This document shows, piece by piece, positions 8,599 through 10,587 of a DNA stretch of 10,587 bases. Source of the stretch: Bacteroidales bacterium (GTDB taxonomy: Bacteria; Bacteroidota; Bacteroidia; Bacteroidales; VadinHA17); contig DNOQ01000141.1 in the NCBI GenBank assembly GCA_003501665.1, forward strand, positions 1 through 10,587. Direction: 5' to 3'. Under the pieces are notes generated by a model. The model ran no database searches, was not told the origin of the DNA, and was given only the letters and a program-made list of their open reading frames with translations. Numbering within the stretch: the stretch's first letter is position 1; each line of letters starts with the position of its first letter. The translations under genes were made by a program, and so were the position numbers.

Positions 8599-8638
8599 AT
8601 TGCGGCTTAAAAATAACAAATAAAGCTCTAAACGCAAT
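8599..8638. repeat. Imperfect inverted repeat between nth and the histidine kinase gene
   Basis: Arms attgcg (8599-8604) and cgcaat (8633-8638) are perfect complements. Inner arms gctt (8605-8608) and aagc (8623-8626) can extend the pairing with a six-base bulge on one side and a 14-base A-rich loop. It lies just upstream of the kinase start on the - strand, and downstream of nth. It could be a weak attenuator/terminator or a binding site. On the - strand the loop and arm hold tttatttg (complement of 8617-8624), one mismatch from the TAnnTTTG box and about 32 bases from the kinase ATG. There is no T-tract. Weak evidence. Confidence 0.25.
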
Positions 8639-8662
8639 GGCCTGAAGGTGGAAATTTACACA

Positions 8663-9322
8663 TCACCTTAATTCAGAGTTCTTCCGGGTGTTTGTCTGAT
8701 AGTATTTGCAGAAAGCTGTAAGCCCGCATTCACCGCAGAGAGGTTTTCTTGATTTGCAGACATATCTGCCATGCAGTATCAGCCAGTGATGTGCATCATG
8801 CATAAGTTCAGGAGGAGTGTTTTTTGACAGCTGGTATTCTGCATTTGCGGGTGTCCGTGCATTTCTCGTAAGGCCAATTCTCCCGGAGACCCTGAACACA
8901 TGGGTGTCAACGGCAATTACAGGTTTTCTGAAAATTACTGACGCTACAACATTTGCAGTCTTTCTTCCGACACCCGGTAGTTTCTGCAGAATTTCAGGCT
9001 CTTCCGGCACCCTGCAGTTAAATTCCCTGACGAGCATTCTGGCCATCTCCGAAAGATGCTTTGCCTTATTGTTAGGGTATGAGCACGATTTAATATACTC
9101 AAATATTTCTGAAGACTCTGCCTCAGCCATGGATCTGGCATCAGGGAATCTCTTCAACAGGGCCGGTGTAATCATATTGACTCTTTTATCGGTGCACTGT
9201 GCAGATAAAATGACTGCTACAATGAGCTCAAAAGGGTCATTATATAAAAGTTCAGTCTCGGCAACCGGTCTGTTCTCTTTAAAATATTCAAATGTCAGCC
9301 TGTACCTCTCCTTTATGGTCAT
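8663..9322 (-). CDS. nth: Endonuclease III (DNA glycosylase/AP lyase)
   Basis: 219 residues, close to the 211 of the E. coli enzyme. It removes oxidised pyrimidines from DNA and cleaves the abasic site, in base excision repair. Visible elements: the N-terminal helical part with FELIVAVILSAQCTD, the helix-hairpin-helix LPGVGRKTA (115-123) with catalytic Lys121, catalytic Asp139 in VIAVDTHVFRV, and the [4Fe-4S] cluster cysteines 189, 196, 199 and 205 in the exact C-X6-C-X2-C-X5-C spacing. The start at 9322 is fixed by an in-frame TGA five codons upstream. The kinase gene lies 78 bases downstream on the same strand, so the two could share a transcript, though nothing functional links them. The gene is divergent from aroB. 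Confidence 0.97.
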   Translation of the reverse strand: MTIKERYRLTFEYFKENRPVAETELLYNDPFELIVAVILSAQCTDKRVNMITPALLKRFPDARSMAEAESSEIFEYIKSCSYPNNKAKHLSEMARMLVREFNCRVPEEPEILQKLPGVGRKTANVVASVIFRKPVIAVDTHVFRVSGRIGLTRNARTPANAEYQLSKNTPPELMHDAHHWLILHGRYVCKSRKPLCGECGLTAFCKYYQTNTRKNSELR

Positions 9323-9343
9323 TGCCTTTATTATTCATGCACA

Positions 9344-9371
9344 AGACAAAAGACAAAAGTAAAAAGATAAA
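9344..9371. repeat. Four tandem heptamers, consensus AGAYAAA
   Basis: Four abutting seven-base units lie just upstream of nth: agacaaa (9344), agacaaa (9351), agtaaaa (9358), agataaa (9365). The first two are identical. Read on the - strand the array is TCTTTTG-like and so itself creates a TAnnTTTG box in the position expected for an nth promoter. Confidence 0.65.
9354..9361 (-). promoter_or_regulatory. Candidate nth promoter -7 box (TACTTTTG)
   Basis: On the - strand TACTTTTG matches the Bacteroidetes primary-sigma -7 consensus TAnnTTTG exactly and stands 31 bases before the nth ATG. Upstream -33-type candidates are TTG with a 17-base spacer or TTTG with a 23-base spacer; neither is the usual 19-21. 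The box lies inside a heptamer repeat, so the match could be incidental. Confidence 0.35.
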
Positions 9372-9400
9372 AGTCACGCAATTGCAAACTATGTGATTTT
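9370..9400. repeat. Inverted repeat with central palindrome in the nth/aroB divergent region
   Basis: Arms aaagtcac (9370-9377) and gtgatttt (9393-9400) are complementary at seven of eight positions, separated by 15 bases that begin with the perfect palindrome gcaattgc (9378-9385). It lies between the two candidate promoters of divergent genes, where an operator would be expected. It could equally be a hairpin or chance. No known regulator site is recognised. Confidence 0.3.
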
Positions 9401-9418
9401 TTCTTTTTTAATGAGTTT

Positions 9419-9426
9419 TATATTTG
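9419..9426 (+). promoter_or_regulatory. Candidate aroB promoter -7 box (TATATTTG)
   Basis: TATATTTG matches the Bacteroidetes -7 consensus TAnnTTTG exactly. It is 63 bases before the aroB GTG, implying a leader of roughly 55-60 bases. A clear TTTG -33 box at 19-21 bases is not present; the nearest similar sequence is tgtg at 9392 with a 23-base spacer. The call therefore rests on one box and on position. Confidence 0.4.
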
Positions 9427-9489
9427 TATATCGACCGGATAGAATAACCCCGCGGAATTTATAACTTTATAATTTAATAATCAGACATT

Positions 9490-10527
9490 GTGGAAGAGAT
9501 TATTGTCAATACAGAAGGATCAGAATCCCTTGTATATGTTGGATACAGACTGGAATCAACGGAAAAGTTACTTCCGGAAAGTTCAGTTTTGATAATAACC
9601 GACAACAACGTATTTGATATATATGGCGACAGGTTCCCTCCGTTTCCTGTTCTGAAGATCAGGCCAGGGGAAGAAAGCAAACAGCTCAGAATAATCGAAA
9701 AGCTGGCAGGCGAACTTTTAAGTTTCGGCATCGACAGATCAGGTTTCCTTGTCGGTATAGGTGGCGGCGTAGTTTGTGATGTTACGGGTTTCCTTGCATC
9801 AGTTTTTATGAGAGGGATCTCATTCGGGTTTGTTTCATCAACATTGTTATCACAGGTTGATGCAAGCACGGGAGGTAAAAATGGTGTCAATCTGGGAGAA
9901 GTTAAAAATGTGATCGGAAATTTCAGACAGCCTGAATTCGTTATTTGCGATACGGCAATGACCGCAACTTTGCCGCAGGATGAATACCTTTCCGGACTTG
10001 CGGAACTTATCAAAACAGGAATAATCGGTGACAGTTCCATAATAGATATCCTTGAAAAAGATTATGAGGCAGTAATGAAACGGGACTGGGATCTTCTGGG
10101 TGATCTTGTTGCACGGGCTGTTAAGTTTAAAGCGTCAGTTGTTTCGGAGGATGAAAGAGAAACAGGTCTGAGAAGAATACTTAACTTCGGACATACATTC
10201 GGACATGCAATAGAGCTTCACAAAGGAGTAAAACACGGTTTTGCCGTGGCTGAAGGTATGGAACTGTCGGCATACTGGTCGATGAATCTCGGATTTATTG
10301 ACAAACAGGAATTTGACCGGATAACTGGTCTTCTGCGTAGATATAAACTTACTTCTGACCATACCATCCCGCCGGATGATATTAAGGATTTGATCAGCCA
10401 CGACAAAAAGAAGTCGGGCAGTGAAATCCATTTCGTATTCATTAAAGGGATCGGCAAACCATTTATAAACAAAATACCGGTAAATGAGGTAGCAGATTTT
10501 TACAGGCAGATCATTAAGAAAAAATAA
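9490..10527 (+). CDS. aroB: 3-Dehydroquinate synthase, GTG start
   Basis: 345 residues, normal for the family. Converts DAHP to 3-dehydroquinate, the second step of the shikimate pathway, with NAD and a divalent metal (usually zinc). Visible elements: the nucleotide-binding region VGIGGGVVCDVTGFLASVFMRG (split as VGIGGG at 88 and DVTGF at 97), then DASTGGKNGVN (124-134), GNFRQP (143-148), and metal ligands Glu172 in GLAELIK, His235 in NFGHTFGH and His249 in KHGFAVAEGM. The Glu-to-His spacing of 63 equals that of the E. coli enzyme (184/247). The start is the GTG at 9490: an in-frame TAA lies at 9478-9480, the only other codon that could initiate is ATT at 9487, and the next Met is far inside the conserved domain. 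aroC begins seven bases after its stop, so the two form an operon. Confidence 0.96.
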   Translation: MEEIIVNTEGSESLVYVGYRLESTEKLLPESSVLIITDNNVFDIYGDRFPPFPVLKIRPGEESKQLRIIEKLAGELLSFGIDRSGFLVGIGGGVVCDVTGFLASVFMRGISFGFVSSTLLSQVDASTGGKNGVNLGEVKNVIGNFRQPEFVICDTAMTATLPQDEYLSGLAELIKTGIIGDSSIIDILEKDYEAVMKRDWDLLGDLVARAVKFKASVVSEDERETGLRRILNFGHTFGHAIELHKGVKHGFAVAEGMELSAYWSMNLGFIDKQEFDRITGLLRRYKLTSDHTIPPDDIKDLISHDKKKSGSEIHFVFIKGIGKPFINKIPVNEVADFYRQIIKKK

Positions 10528-10534
10528 AAAATTT

Positions 10535-10587
10535 ATGAATTCTTTCGGAACAATATTCAGAATATCCTTGTTTGGAGAATCACACGG
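10535..10587 (+). CDS. aroC: Chorismate synthase, N-terminal fragment cut by the window end
   Basis: The ATG at 10535, seven bases after the aroB stop, opens a frame reading MNSFGTIFRISLFGESH and a final partial Gly codon (gg). This is the conserved N-terminus of chorismate synthase, with the FGESHG signature and its conserved His. The enzyme makes chorismate from EPSP using reduced FMN and is the last step of the shikimate pathway, so it fits directly behind aroB. Only 17 complete codons are visible, so whether the rest of the gene is intact cannot be judged here. Confidence 0.88.
   Translation, partial: MNSFGTIFRISLFGESH

Noticed and set aside
8817..9362. A 181-codon + strand ORF lying across endonuclease III.
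   Set aside because: It is antisense to a gene with complete catalytic and iron-sulphur motifs and shows no protein family signature.
9474..10040. A 188-codon - strand ORF lying across aroB.
   Set aside because: Antisense shadow of a fully conserved aroB; Ser/Pro/Thr-rich translation with no recognisable domain.
1..10587. Defence island, toxin-antitoxin pair, mobile element, phage gene or CRISPR array.
   Set aside because: No transposase, integrase, nuclease-helicase set, direct-repeat/spacer pattern or small paired genes were seen; the genes are housekeeping, signalling and envelope functions.

Overview
The window looks like ordinary chromosome from a member of the Bacteroidota, probably a Bacteroidales- or Marinilabiliales-like environmental lineage. 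Four things point there: a surface protein with a type IX secretion (type B, gliding-motility-associated) C-terminal sorting domain; a DUF6702-like small exported protein; starts without clear Shine-Dalgarno sequences; and promoter-like boxes of the Bacteroidetes TAnnTTTG kind. Base composition is moderately AT-rich and looks uniform by eye. I see no tRNA, rRNA, insertion sequence, CRISPR array or phage gene. No gene-free stretch exceeds about 170 bases.

Layout. Positions 1-5632 carry four genes on the + strand: the 3' part of pyruvate kinase (pyk, cut by the window start), a small exported DUF6702-like protein, a large multidomain surface protein secreted by the type IX system, and an exported TPR-repeat protein. 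The last two overlap by four bases (ATGA) and are probably translationally coupled. A convergent gap (5633-5737) filled with short degenerate 7- and 8-base repeats follows. Positions 5738-9322 carry two genes on the - strand: a soluble hybrid sensor histidine kinase (PAS-like/PAS/PAS/GAF/HisKA/HATPase/REC), and upstream of it endonuclease III (nth). A 167-base divergent promoter region (9323-9489) separates nth from the + strand pair aroB (3-dehydroquinate synthase, GTG start) and aroC (chorismate synthase, only its first 17 full codons inside the window).

How they fit together. pyk, nth, aroB and aroC are housekeeping genes: the end of glycolysis, base excision repair, and the shikimate pathway. 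The surface protein and TPR protein form the most lineage-specific unit, a cell-surface or secreted fibre-like protein paired with an exported helical-repeat scaffold. The histidine kinase is an orphan: its receiver domain is fused to it, and no separate response regulator or Hpt protein is present. I found no convincing new defence, toxin or mobile system. The items most worth a second look are the short tandem repeats in two intergenic regions, the inverted repeat between nth and aroB, and the coupled surface/TPR gene pair.
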